The notes beneath the pieces were generated by a model. That model was not told the origin of the DNA, made no database searches, and saw only the letters and a program-made list of their open reading frames with translations. Below, one piece after another: positions 34,607 to 44,153 of a stretch of DNA of 64,000 bases (position 1 is the stretch's first letter; each line of letters starts with the position of its first letter). Position numbers and translations under genes: made by a program. The stretch is from positions 62,001 to 126,000 of the forward strand of contig JAAEZQ010000005.1 in assembly GCA_018222805.1 (NCBI GenBank), read 5' to 3'. Source of the stretch: Vibrionaceae bacterium (GTDB lineage Bacteria; Pseudomonadota; Gammaproteobacteria; Enterobacterales; Vibrionaceae).

Positions 34607-37021
34607 ATGTCTACACAAAACGCGCAACCGTTGATATATCGCTATCAACAGCTTCATACTACAGATGTCAGCCTCGTCGGAGGCAAAAATGCCAGTTTAG
34701 GTGAAATGCTCAGCCAACTTAGTGAAAGTGGTATTCGGGTGCCAGACGGCTTTGCCACCAGCGCACAGTTTTTCCGGGACTTTCTAGAGCAAAATGAACT
34801 GAACGATCCGATAGCCGGATTTCTGAGCCGAATGAATCGCGAAGAGATTAGTCTAGCTGAAGCCGGCAGAAACATACGCGCCTTGATTAGTCAGGCAAGC
34901 TTTACCTCGGAGCAAGAAAGCGCCATCTTAGATGCATACCACGCTTTATGCGAACAAATCGGCATGTCTTCAGCTTCCGTCGCCGTGCGTAGCTCCGCCA
35001 CCGCAGAAGATCTCCCTGAAGCCAGTTTTGCTGGTCAGCAAGAAAGCTATCTGAATATTCGTGGTGATCAACAAGTACTTGAAGCTTGTAAACAATGTTT
35101 CGCTTCCCTTTATACCGACCGAGCCATTGTTTATCGTCAAGAACAGGGCTTCGAACACCAACAAGTCGCTTTATCTGTTGGTGTCCAACAGATGATCGAA
35201 TCACAATGCGCAGGGGTAATGTTCAGTCTGGATACCGAAAACGGATTCCCGGATGTTGTCATGATTAATGGCAGTTGGGGCTTAGGTGAAACCATTGTTA
35301 AGGGCTCGGTCACTCCCGATCGCTTTATGGTCTATAAACCTTTGCTTAAGCAATCGGACAAACGCCCAATCATTGAAAAACAACTTGGCAACAAACTGGA
35401 AAAAATGCAGTTCAATGAACCGGGAAACGCCGATCAGCCAACCATTACCTTGCCAACCAGTAGCGAAGAGCGCAGTCAACTGGTACTTAATGATGATGAA
35501 ATACTGCAACTGAGTAAATGGGCGGTAATCATAGAACGCCATTATGGCTGCCCTATGGACATGGAATGGGCAAAAGACACTCATACCCAGCAATTGTTTA
35601 TGGTTCAAGCTAGGCCAGAAACGGTGGAGTCCCACAAGGATGCCGCCCTGTTGGTCAACTACAAACTAGAAAAAACGAATGCGCCAGTGCTACTGGAAGG
35701 TGCGAGCGTTGGTAGTGCCGTTGCAATCGGCCAAACCTACACTGTACTGTCTCCAGATGACACCGACTCCTTCCCTGAAGGTGCGATTCTGGTCACTGAA
35801 CGCACCGACCCAGACTGGGTACCATTAATGCGCAAAGCAGCTGGTATCATCACTGACTCTGGCGGGCCAACCAGCCATGCAGCGATTGTCAGTCGTGAGC
35901 TTAAAGTTCCTGCGATTGTCGGCACCGAACACGCCACAGAGAAACTCCAATCAGGACAATTGGTGACCCTTAGTTGTGCTCAAGGTGCGGTTGGTCAAGT
36001 TTACGAAGGAGAAGTCAACTACACCACTCAAGAGATCGATCTCAAAGCGTTGCCTTCGACTAAAACGAAAATCATGATCAACGCAGCCATGCCTGACGGT
36101 ATTTTCCACTGGTGGCAACTGCCAACCGCCGGAATTGGTTTAACCCGTATCGAATTTATTATCTCCAGCCATATTGGGCTACACCCGATGGCGCTGTTAC
36201 ACCCAGAGCAAATCACCGATCCCGAGGTCGAAAGCGAAATTCGTTCACGGTGTGAAGGGTTTGACACACTGGCGGATTATTTTGTCGATAACCTTGCTCT
36301 TGGTGTCAGTAAAATAGCTGCAAGCCAGTATCCTAAACCAGTTATTGTGCGCATGTCTGACTTTAAATCGAATGAATATCGTGGCTTACTTGGTGGGGAT
36401 TTCTTTGAGCTTCATGAAGAGAATCCGATGCTGGGTTTACGCGGTGCCTCTCGTTATTACCATCCTCGTTACAAAGAAGCGTTTCAGCTTGAATGTAAGG
36501 CGATCTTAAAAGCAAGAGAAGAGATAGGATTCGATAACATCATCGTGATGATCCCGTTCTGTCGTACCGTCAGTGAGGCCGACAAAGTGCTAGAAGTGAT
36601 GGCAGAAGCTGGACTCAAACGAGGAGAAAACGGGCTGCAAGTCTATGTAATGTGTGAGATTCCGTCAAATGTCATTCTCGCTGAGCGATTTGCGCAGCGA
36701 TTTGATGGTTTCTCTATCGGTAGTAACGACTTAACTCAATTAGTGCTAGGGATTGACCGCGACTCAGCAGAACTTAAACCAATGTTTGATGCACGAGATG
36801 ACGCAGTCAAAAGCCTGATTGAGCAAGTAATACGTGTCGCACATAGTAAAGGATGTAAAGTCGGTATTTGTGGGCAAGCGCCATCGGATCACCCTGAATT
36901 TGCTGAATTTCTTGTATCTTGCGGCATCGATTCAATTTCACTCAACCCAGATTCATTCGCCAAAGGCTGCACTGTCGTAGCGAAAGCAGAGAAAGAAATC
37001 TCTCAATCCAACAAACCTTAA
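34607..37021 (+). CDS. ppsA: Phosphoenolpyruvate synthase
   Basis: An 804-residue enzyme of full length, making PEP from pyruvate and ATP. The N-terminal nucleotide-binding domain has LVGGKNASLGEML and VAVRSSATAEDLPEASFAGQQES. The central swivelling domain carries the phospho-histidine in GGPTSHAAIVSREL (about residue 420). The C-terminal PEP-binding barrel has CEIPSN, SIGSNDLTQL and KVGICGQAPSDHPEFAEFL with the catalytic Cys. It is the last gene of the ligase-E1-E2-ACP operon. The usual PpsR regulator is absent here, so this is probably a second, pathway-specific copy (inference). Confidence 0.92.
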   Translation: MSTQNAQPLIYRYQQLHTTDVSLVGGKNASLGEMLSQLSESGIRVPDGFATSAQFFRDFLEQNELNDPIAGFLSRMNREEISLAEAGRNIRALISQASFTSEQESAILDAYHALCEQIGMSSASVAVRSSATAEDLPEASFAGQQESYLNIRGDQQVLEACKQCFASLYTDRAIVYRQEQGFEHQQVALSVGVQQMIESQCAGVMFSLDTENGFPDVVMINGSWGLGETIVKGSVTPDRFMVYKPLLKQSDKRPIIEKQLGNKLEKMQFNEPGNADQPTITLPTSSEERSQLVLNDDEILQLSKWAVIIERHYGCPMDMEWAKDTHTQQLFMVQARPETVESHKDAALLVNYKLEKTNAPVLLEGASVGSAVAIGQTYTVLSPDDTDSFPEGAILVTERTDPDWVPLMRKAAGIITDSGGPTSHAAIVSRELKVPAIVGTEHATEKLQSGQLVTLSCAQGAVGQVYEGEVNYTTQEIDLKALPSTKTKIMINAAMPDGIFHWWQLPTAGIGLTRIEFIISSHIGLHPMALLHPEQITDPEVESEIRSRCEGFDTLADYFVDNLALGVSKIAASQYPKPVIVRMSDFKSNEYRGLLGGDFFELHEENPMLGLRGASRYYHPRYKEAFQLECKAILKAREEIGFDNIIVMIPFCRTVSEADKVLEVMAEAGLKRGENGLQVYVMCEIPSNVILAERFAQRFDGFSIGSNDLTQLVLGIDRDSAELKPMFDARDDAVKSLIEQVIRVAHSKGCKVGICGQAPSDHPEFAEFLVSCGIDSISLNPDSFAKGCTVVAKAEKEISQSNKP

Positions 37022-37038
37022 CGCTACCCTAACCAACA

Positions 37039-37863
37039 CTATACGGTTAAAAACTCCCCTACCTCGGCCCAACGCAATGTTGGGCCATGAGTACAAACAT
37101 AATGATTCTTCAGATAGCAATGTCCGCATAACCCCACTGCACAGTGCATTCTTCTCTCAACAGACAAATAAATATCTTTAGCATCAATGCCGAAGGAAAC
37201 CAGATACTCACTTACCACGCGCATCATCGCCTCTGGCCCAGCAACCAATACACAATCTGGCTGCTCACCGAATGAATGCAGTACTTTAGGTAAAACACCT
37301 ATTGCTGTACCGGGATAGTAATCTTGTTCATCCAGTCCGGTGATATCTTCAACGACATTGAATATCGGAATGCAGTGTTTCCAATGCTCTCGTTCCGGTT
37401 CCAGTAACAAGGTTTGCTTATTACGCGCAGCATAAACCACTTCCAACTGAGCATAACTTTGCTGATCGATAAGTTCTTCAATAACGCTAATCAATGGTGC
37501 GAGGCCACACCCTCCACCTATGACTAAAATCTTCTTATCCACCAGTTCACTAACCTGCCAGCCATGGCCAAAAGGCCCACGAGCCCCTAATATCGCTCCG
37601 CGTTCTTTGGTAAACAAAGCCTGTGTGACAGCGCCCATTTTGCGTACTAGCGCTCTAAAGTTACCTGACTCGTCAGGCAACTGAGTAAAGGTAAACGGCG
37701 CTTCGCCCACACCGGGAACACAAAGCATGAAAAACTGGCCACTTTGAGTTTTCATCCATTTTGGGTCCAACTCTAGTAACCGAAATTTGTAATGGCGGGT
37801 GTCTTCTCCATCATCTAAAAAATCAATAATTTCGATACTGTCCGGGGTGAGGTTAAACATCAT
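37039..37863 (-). CDS. FAD/NAD(P)-binding electron-transfer subunit (HydG/sulfhydrogenase gamma-like)
   Basis: A 274-residue ferredoxin-reductase-fold subunit. It has a FAD-binding barrel, an NAD(P) domain starting KKILVIGGGCGLAPLISVIEEL (about 109-130) and, near the C-terminus, cysteines in RRMHCAVGLCGHCYLKNHYVCTHGP that fit one 2Fe-2S cluster. It resembles the gamma subunit of NAD(P)-linked hydrogenases and related oxidoreductases. It is the third gene of the formate dehydrogenase operon and overlaps the second, so it most likely reduces NAD(P)+ with electrons from formate. Confidence 0.85.
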   Translation of the reverse strand: MMFNLTPDSIEIIDFLDDGEDTRHYKFRLLELDPKWMKTQSGQFFMLCVPGVGEAPFTFTQLPDESGNFRALVRKMGAVTQALFTKERGAILGARGPFGHGWQVSELVDKKILVIGGGCGLAPLISVIEELIDQQSYAQLEVVYAARNKQTLLLEPEREHWKHCIPIFNVVEDITGLDEQDYYPGTAIGVLPKVLHSFGEQPDCVLVAGPEAMMRVVSEYLVSFGIDAKDIYLSVERRMHCAVGLCGHCYLKNHYVCTHGPTLRWAEVGEFLTV

Positions 37864-38905
37864 CGGCTATCCTTTTCATTAATGAATGTACGCCAATAAC
37901 TCCAGGGCACGTCTGCTCACATCGTCCACAGCCCACACAGCCATAACGTCCAAACTCAGGTACAAAATCAATACTGAATTTGTGATACCAAAAGCGCTCT
38001 AGCCTTTTCGCATCTTCCTTAGTGGGATTGTGAAAACTGGCTTCACGCTGGAAACTTTCATATAAACAGGAGTCCCAAAACCTGACTTGAGAAACATTGA
38101 CGTTTTGAGAAACATGGGCATCTTCAGAACCTTTATTATCAGTCATCGAACGAGTACCAAAGCAAGAGCACGTTGGGCACAGCGTCGTACACCCAGAACA
38201 CCCCAAACACTGAACGCCCACTTGTTGCCAAAACTCATCTGTCAGCCTTCCTTCGCTTACTTTCTCGATGCCTTCGATAAGATAACGGTCATCAGGGAAA
38301 GCCTGCTCACAATGCGCGATATTTTGCCAGCGCATGCTCCGATGGTGAGTCGATGCCACTTTAAGATCTAATCCTTGTAAAGATTCTTCTCCCAACTTCG
38401 ACAATGCCACCAACAGCCAGAACTCTTCATCCAATGGGTGAAGCACTAAATCCGCCGTTTCATCGCGCACACTTGGCCCTGCATTAACAGTAGGACAGAA
38501 GCCGTGCTTACAGGGTTGAGTGCAATCTACACCGACCAACAATGCTTGCTTCCGGCGCGCTTGATAGTAGGGGTCTTGTTCAAAGAACTCGTCTTGATAA
38601 CGAATCGCGACCAAATCACAGCTTTGCACACCAAACAAAACAAACGGTTCCACGTTTGGCAGTGTCTCTTTAAAAAACTTCCCATCAAACACGTACATTG
38701 GCTCGTTTTCAGTGAAGAAGAACCCCTTGGCCGAATGAGTCGGTATTTGATTAATAAAAGGCGGTAGGTCTTGTGCGAGCACTTGCTGCCAATAATAATC
38801 CTCGGTCCCCTGATCACTATTTGCAACGATCTGATAAAGCGCTCGACTCTGTAGTAAGTGCATTCTCAGTTCATCTAAAGAATCTAACAGATAAGTCTTA
38901 GTCAT
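37853..38905 (-). CDS. 4Fe-4S dicluster electron-transfer subunit (sulfhydrogenase beta-like)
   Basis: A 350-residue iron-sulfur protein. C-terminal ferredoxin-type sites are CLGCSGCTTLCPTCSC (about 225-240) and CVGCGRCEQTCPGVIG (about 330), each giving one 4Fe-4S cluster. The N-terminal part has FGVQSCDLVAIRYQDEFF and other cysteines, typical of hydrogenase/heterodisulfide-type beta subunits. ATG 38905 overlaps the formate dehydrogenase stop (ATGA), so this start is preferred over one eight codons upstream. It would carry electrons between the Mo-containing FdhA and the flavin subunit. Confidence 0.86.
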   Translation of the reverse strand: MTKTYLLDSLDELRMHLLQSRALYQIVANSDQGTEDYYWQQVLAQDLPPFINQIPTHSAKGFFFTENEPMYVFDGKFFKETLPNVEPFVLFGVQSCDLVAIRYQDEFFEQDPYYQARRKQALLVGVDCTQPCKHGFCPTVNAGPSVRDETADLVLHPLDEEFWLLVALSKLGEESLQGLDLKVASTHHRSMRWQNIAHCEQAFPDDRYLIEGIEKVSEGRLTDEFWQQVGVQCLGCSGCTTLCPTCSCFGTRSMTDNKGSEDAHVSQNVNVSQVRFWDSCLYESFQREASFHNPTKEDAKRLERFWYHKFSIDFVPEFGRYGCVGCGRCEQTCPGVIGVHSLMKRIADDV

Positions 38906-41094
38906 TTTCCTTCCCCCGGTCTTTCCCAAGGTGCGAGTGGTTTATGCCCGACGGGTAACAACTCAACCTCAACGGCGCAGGCTTTTAATTCTGGCATTTT
39001 AGTGACTGGATCTTGCGCAGTATTGGTAAGCTGATTCGATGGTGCTTCTTTGAAATGATAGGGCATGCTCACCACGCCAGGAGGGACATCATCGGTAATC
39101 ATAGCCCTTGTTTCTATGTAGCCACGTCTTGAGCGAACGCTGATCGGGCTATATAGAGAAATGCCCAGGAGGTACGCATCCTTAGGGTTAATAAACAAAA
39201 TACCCGGGGGGATTTCTCGCTCCAACAAGGGGGATTTACGTGTCATGGAGCCACAGCCATAATGGAAATGTAGCCGATTGGTAGTCAACAGCAGTGGAAA
39301 GTCAGAGTCGGTTGGCTCATCAATTGGTACGTATTTTACTGGTGTCAAACGCGCTCGTCCGATAGGAAACTCTTTTTCATGAAGAACAGCAGTGCCTTCA
39401 GGCGCATCGTCGTTACATGGCCACTGTAGGCCGTAATTCTTATCCAGCTTCGCGTAGCTCATCCCTTGGTACGCAGGTGTAATAGCTGCCATCTCATCGA
39501 ACACTTCTTCACTATTACGCCAACTTAGTGCATTACTGCCCATTTTTTTTGCCAGTGCTTGCAACCACTGCCAGTCCGCCATGGCTTCGCCAATGGGTCG
39601 CATGGCAGGATTAATATGCTGAACGCGACGCTCACAATTGGTAAATGTCCCCGACTTCTCTGCAAACGAGGCTGCAGGCAGAATATAGTCAGCAAGTTTT
39701 GCAGTCTCTGTCATGGTAAGTTCGGCAACCACCAGTAAATCCAATGATTTGTAGGCTTGTCGAACGTGGTTTTGGTCGGGGTCGGTTACCACGGGGTCTT
39801 CACCAAAAAGAATCTGAGCCCGAAAATGTCCCGCTAACGCTGCTTTGGTCATACCCAATGAGGTTAAACCCGGTCTCAATGCTACATCGCAATCCCAGTG
39901 GTCAGAAAAGCGTAGCTGCATAACACTATCTTCCACAGACTGATAGCCTGGGTAGACATTCGGTAAACAACCCATATCACAAGCGCCCTGAACATTATTT
40001 TGTCCGCGTAATGGATTAATACCTGTGCCCGACTTGCCTATGTGTCCGCAAACCAGAGCCAAATCCGCTAACGCAATCACATTGGACGTGCCACTAACAA
40101 ACTGAGTAATCCCCATGCCGTACATAATCATCGCTTTGTCTGCCTGGCTATAATATTGCGCGGCCTGACGGATCAGATTCGCCTCAACGCCGGTCGTACT
40201 CTCCACCGACTCAGGAGTGACACGTTCTACCTGAGTTGATAGTGCTTCAAAGCCCTCACAACGATTTGCAATAAAGTCCTCGTCATGCCAGTGATTACTT
40301 AAAATTACATGAATCATGGCATTAATGAGTGCAATGTTCGTTCCTGGAGTTAGTTTCAAATGCAAATCTGCTATCTTGGCTAAACGTGTGACTCTGGGAT
40401 CTATTACGATTAACTTCGCCCCGGCCAGTTTGGCACTCATCACCTGCCCGCCGAGTACACTGTGGTTTTCTGTGGGGTCAGCCCCGATCACCACGATCAC
40501 TTCCGCCTCAAATAGATCTTTGATGCTGTTGGTCATAGCGCCCGAGCCAAGAACTTGCTGTAAACCTGCGACAGTCGGGCTATGACAAATACGGGCACAA
40601 TGGTCTATGTTATTGGTGCCTAATACCGCGCGAGCAAATTTCTGAGCCGCGTAATTGTCTTCATTGGTCGCACGGGCACTGCTGATAACCCCAGTAGCGT
40701 CAGAGCCAAACTCATCAATAATACCAAGTAGAGATGAACTGATTTCCTCAAGCGCCTCATCCCAGCTTATGGGGACGAACTTATCCTTATTGCGCTTTAG
40801 TGGTTGAGTAATTCGATTTTCAGGTGAAATGGCATAAAGACTACTCCAACCTTTCTCACACAGTTTTCCTTGACTAATCGGATGAGCATTTAATGGGCTA
40901 ATTCCACATACTTGACCATGCGCATCGCAAGTCAGAACTAAGCCACAACCGACCCCACAGAAAGGGCACACCGTTTGAGTGGGATGATCTCGCACGGTGC
41001 TATGGTTGAGTAGTGGTACCGAAGGCGTCGAGTCTTCGCCTATGAGAAAGGGAAGATCAGGGGCTTTTGATACGTTTTTCTGTCGAGAGCTCAT
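38902..41094 (-). CDS. Formate dehydrogenase catalytic subunit (molybdopterin)
   Basis: A 730-residue molybdopterin oxidoreductase. The N-terminal 4Fe-4S site is CPFCGVGCGL...GKLCEKGWSSL. The Mo-ligand residue is Cys in HCARICHSPTVAGLQQV, so this is a Cys rather than a selenocysteine enzyme. A molybdopterin-dinucleotide-binding domain lies at the C-terminus (NRLHFHYGCGSMTRKSPLL). There is no twin-arginine signal, so it is cytosolic. It heads a three-gene operon coupled by overlaps and is convergent with the PEP synthase operon. Predicted to oxidise formate to CO2 or run in reverse. Confidence 0.9.
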   Translation of the reverse strand: MSSRQKNVSKAPDLPFLIGEDSTPSVPLLNHSTVRDHPTQTVCPFCGVGCGLVLTCDAHGQVCGISPLNAHPISQGKLCEKGWSSLYAISPENRITQPLKRNKDKFVPISWDEALEEISSSLLGIIDEFGSDATGVISSARATNEDNYAAQKFARAVLGTNNIDHCARICHSPTVAGLQQVLGSGAMTNSIKDLFEAEVIVVIGADPTENHSVLGGQVMSAKLAGAKLIVIDPRVTRLAKIADLHLKLTPGTNIALINAMIHVILSNHWHDEDFIANRCEGFEALSTQVERVTPESVESTTGVEANLIRQAAQYYSQADKAMIMYGMGITQFVSGTSNVIALADLALVCGHIGKSGTGINPLRGQNNVQGACDMGCLPNVYPGYQSVEDSVMQLRFSDHWDCDVALRPGLTSLGMTKAALAGHFRAQILFGEDPVVTDPDQNHVRQAYKSLDLLVVAELTMTETAKLADYILPAASFAEKSGTFTNCERRVQHINPAMRPIGEAMADWQWLQALAKKMGSNALSWRNSEEVFDEMAAITPAYQGMSYAKLDKNYGLQWPCNDDAPEGTAVLHEKEFPIGRARLTPVKYVPIDEPTDSDFPLLLTTNRLHFHYGCGSMTRKSPLLEREIPPGILFINPKDAYLLGISLYSPISVRSRRGYIETRAMITDDVPPGVVSMPYHFKEAPSNQLTNTAQDPVTKMPELKACAVEVELLPVGHKPLAPWERPGEGK

Positions 41095-41432
41095 AGCCTT
41101 AACCTTGCTACATGAACCTAGCTAAATTATAGCAGTCTCTTGTTATTCGTTAGGTTCGAACTATAAGAGGCGAGAGTCTTTTAAAGCACAACTTGGCGAT
41201 AAGTTATCGAATAATCCATAAATGCACGATCTTACCAATAAAGCCCCACACCAACCCTTAAGCGAACTCCCTACTACCGTAGTTGCTTCAAATGATTTCC
41301 AGAATCAGGATTCAGCACCCATTCAATACATAAGTACATGGAAAGTGACGAAGCGTGTCACGCTCCGAGCTTTTATTTGGTTCTATAATGAACAATCGAT
41401 GAGCATACATGCGATCATCAGGAGGCTTGTAC

Positions 41433-44153
41433 ATGGAAAAAACCGGAGAACTTTGGCACAGTAAATCCATCGAAGAAACATTTTATAAGCTCTCAAGCCA
41501 GCCAGATGGTCTAACTCCACAAGAATCAGCTCAACGCCTCTCTCGGTTCGGTGCCAATAAACTCCCAACATCTCATGGCCGCTCAGTTTTCCAGCGCTTG
41601 CTTAGCCAGTTTCACAATGTTCTGATCCATGTTTTATTAGTTGTCATGATTGTCACCGCTGCCTTAGGCCACTGGGTAGATACCGCTGTCATTGCGGGCG
41701 TGGTAATAATCAATGCCATCATTGGCTTTATCCAGGAAGGCAAAGCCGAATACGCGCTCAATGCGATTCAAGCTATGGTCGCCCCAACTGCCCTAGTTTT
41801 ACGCGACAGTAGACAAATCAAGATCAACGCTGAAGAACTGGTCGTTGGCGACGTTGTTATCCTGCAATCTGGTGACCGGGTTCCCGCAGACCTTCGTTTG
41901 TTTCGCAGTAAAGGACTACAAGTTGCTGAAGCGGTACTGACAGGCGAATCGATGACCATCGAAAAAACCACTCTACCTGTCAGTTCAGACAGTGAGTTAG
42001 CAGACCGCTATTGCATGGTTTATTCGGGAACGATGGTGACTCATGGGCAAGGCTCAGGTGTTGTCGTTGCGACTGGCATAAACACCGAACTGGGAAAAAT
42101 AAGCTCTCTGGTTTCACGTGTAAAACCGGCCACCACTCCACTTCTCAAGCAGATTGCTCAGTTCAGTCGCTGGTTAACCGCTGGCATCTTAATAATTGCC
42201 GTCGCTACCTTTACTTATGGCTTACTGATTCAAGGTTACCCGATCACAGATATGTTTCTTGCGGCAGTCAGCTTAGCAGTGGCGGCGATTCCGGAAGGGT
42301 TACCCGCAATTATGACTATCACGCTTGCCATTGGCGTGGAAAGAATGGCCAAACGCAACGCCATCATTCGCCGCCTACCAGCCGTAGAAACGCTCGGGGC
42401 AGTAACGGTCATTTGCACCGATAAGACTGGCACACTAACTCGTAATGAAATGACCGTGCAAAAAATCATAACCTCGAATAACCAGTTTGAGGTTGGCGGT
42501 ACAGGATATGATCCACATGGTGGAATAGCCGTTAATCAAAAATCCATTTATCCAGAGCAATACCCGTTCCTTATTCAGGCAACCCGAGCATCGGTGCTCT
42601 GCAATGATGCCACCATCCAACTGCATGATGATAAATGGCAAATACAGGGCGATCCGATGGAGGGGGCTCTGCTTATCGCTGGTATGAAAGCAGGTATAGA
42701 CAGCGAAACGGAGAAAAAAAACTTTCCCCGAACCGATCTCATTCCATTCGAATCTGAGCACCGCTTTATGGCAACGCTGCACCACAACCATATCGGGGAA
42801 GCGTACATTTTCATAAAAGGCGCCCCCGAACAGGTTCTCGATATCTGTAACCAACAACATGTCGATCAAAATGCCGTCAATACAACCACCGAAATCGATC
42901 GTACTTACTGGCATGAACAAATTGAAGCCATGGCGAAACAAGGGATGCGGGTTTTAGCGGTTGCTTATCGACCAACAAAATACACCCAACTTGAACTCTC
43001 TTTTGATGACGTTAAAGAGGACCTCATCATGCTTGGGCTATTTGGCTTGATCGACCCACCGAGACAAGAGGCAATAAATGCGATTGATGTGTGCAAGAAC
43101 GCAGGGATACGCGTAAAAATGATGACAGGCGACCATGCCCTGACTGCACAAGCCATAGCTGGACAGATAGGCTTTATCAATCCCAGCGATACTCTCACAG
43201 GTCAACAAATCGATTCACTGACAGACGAAGAACTCTTCGCTGTTGTACGTGATGTCGATGTCTATGCCCGCGTGAGTCCCGAACATAAAATGCGACTCGT
43301 TAATACACTGCAAAAGCATCAACAAATTGTAGCGATGACTGGCGATGGCGTTAACGATGCGCCCGCACTAAAGCGTTCTGACATTGGTACAGCAATGGGG
43401 ATCACGGGTACCGACTCTGCTAAAGAAGCCGCCGAAATGGTGCTTACCGACGATAACTTTGCGTCTATTACAGCTGCAGTTGAAGAAGGCAGAGCCGTCT
43501 ACGATAACCTGAAAAAGGCAATTCTGTTTATTCTACCTACCAACGGAGGTGAAGCGCTGATCATACTGGCAGCGGTGGTTTGGGGATTCAAAGACCTGCC
43601 TCTTACACCCATTCAAATTCTTTGGGTCAATATGATCACTGCCGTCACGCTCGCTTTGGCTTTGGCATTTGAACCTAAAGAACCTAACCTGATGCAACGC
43701 ACTCCGCGCGATCCGGATACGCCCCTTCTGACTACCCATCTTATTTGGCGAGTGGTATTTGTTTCTGTCATATTGATGTTTGGCACTCTGGGCATGTTTG
43801 TTTGGGAAATGGGGCAACAAGACGATATTGCCAGAGCCCGCACCATCGCAGTAAACACACTGGTAATGTTCGAAATATTTTATTTATTCAATACCCGATT
43901 CATCCTCGATTCTGTTTTCTGCCGCCAAGGATTGATTGGTAATTTCTACGTGCTAATTGCGATCGCGGTACTGATCGTCTTTCAAGCTTGCTTCACCTAC
44001 CTGCCTTTCATGCAAGTGTTGTTTGGAACCGCCGGACTAGAAGTAGATGTATGGATACGAATCATGGTTGTCGCGTCGTCTGTACTCTTTTTAGTCGAGC
44101 TGGAAAAGTATTACTTAAACAAATCAATGGCGAAGACACACTCCGTAACCTAA
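41433..44153 (+). CDS. Cation-transporting P-type ATPase (Ca-type, variant site)
   Basis: A 906-residue pump. Motifs are AIPEGLPAIMTI (M4), the phospho-Asp loop VICTDKTGTLT, and TGDGVNDAPALKRSDIG. TM5 keeps the Ca-site residues in LPTNGGEALII. TM6 reads WVNMITAVTLALA where calcium pumps have N-x-x-T-D, so the key Asp is Ala. That argues for an altered stoichiometry or another ion. AGGAGG upstream of ATG 41433 fixes the start; an earlier frame adds eight residues. It is divergent from the formate dehydrogenase operon. Confidence 0.9.
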   Translation: MEKTGELWHSKSIEETFYKLSSQPDGLTPQESAQRLSRFGANKLPTSHGRSVFQRLLSQFHNVLIHVLLVVMIVTAALGHWVDTAVIAGVVIINAIIGFIQEGKAEYALNAIQAMVAPTALVLRDSRQIKINAEELVVGDVVILQSGDRVPADLRLFRSKGLQVAEAVLTGESMTIEKTTLPVSSDSELADRYCMVYSGTMVTHGQGSGVVVATGINTELGKISSLVSRVKPATTPLLKQIAQFSRWLTAGILIIAVATFTYGLLIQGYPITDMFLAAVSLAVAAIPEGLPAIMTITLAIGVERMAKRNAIIRRLPAVETLGAVTVICTDKTGTLTRNEMTVQKIITSNNQFEVGGTGYDPHGGIAVNQKSIYPEQYPFLIQATRASVLCNDATIQLHDDKWQIQGDPMEGALLIAGMKAGIDSETEKKNFPRTDLIPFESEHRFMATLHHNHIGEAYIFIKGAPEQVLDICNQQHVDQNAVNTTTEIDRTYWHEQIEAMAKQGMRVLAVAYRPTKYTQLELSFDDVKEDLIMLGLFGLIDPPRQEAINAIDVCKNAGIRVKMMTGDHALTAQAIAGQIGFINPSDTLTGQQIDSLTDEELFAVVRDVDVYARVSPEHKMRLVNTLQKHQQIVAMTGDGVNDAPALKRSDIGTAMGITGTDSAKEAAEMVLTDDNFASITAAVEEGRAVYDNLKKAILFILPTNGGEALIILAAVVWGFKDLPLTPIQILWVNMITAVTLALALAFEPKEPNLMQRTPRDPDTPLLTTHLIWRVVFVSVILMFGTLGMFVWEMGQQDDIARARTIAVNTLVMFEIFYLFNTRFILDSVFCRQGLIGNFYVLIAIAVLIVFQACFTYLPFMQVLFGTAGLEVDVWIRIMVVASSVLFLVELEKYYLNKSMAKTHSVT

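Noticed and set aside
41222..41464. 80-codon plus-strand frame before the P-type ATPase
   Set aside because: No ribosome site, poor composition, and it overlaps the true start region of the ATPase.
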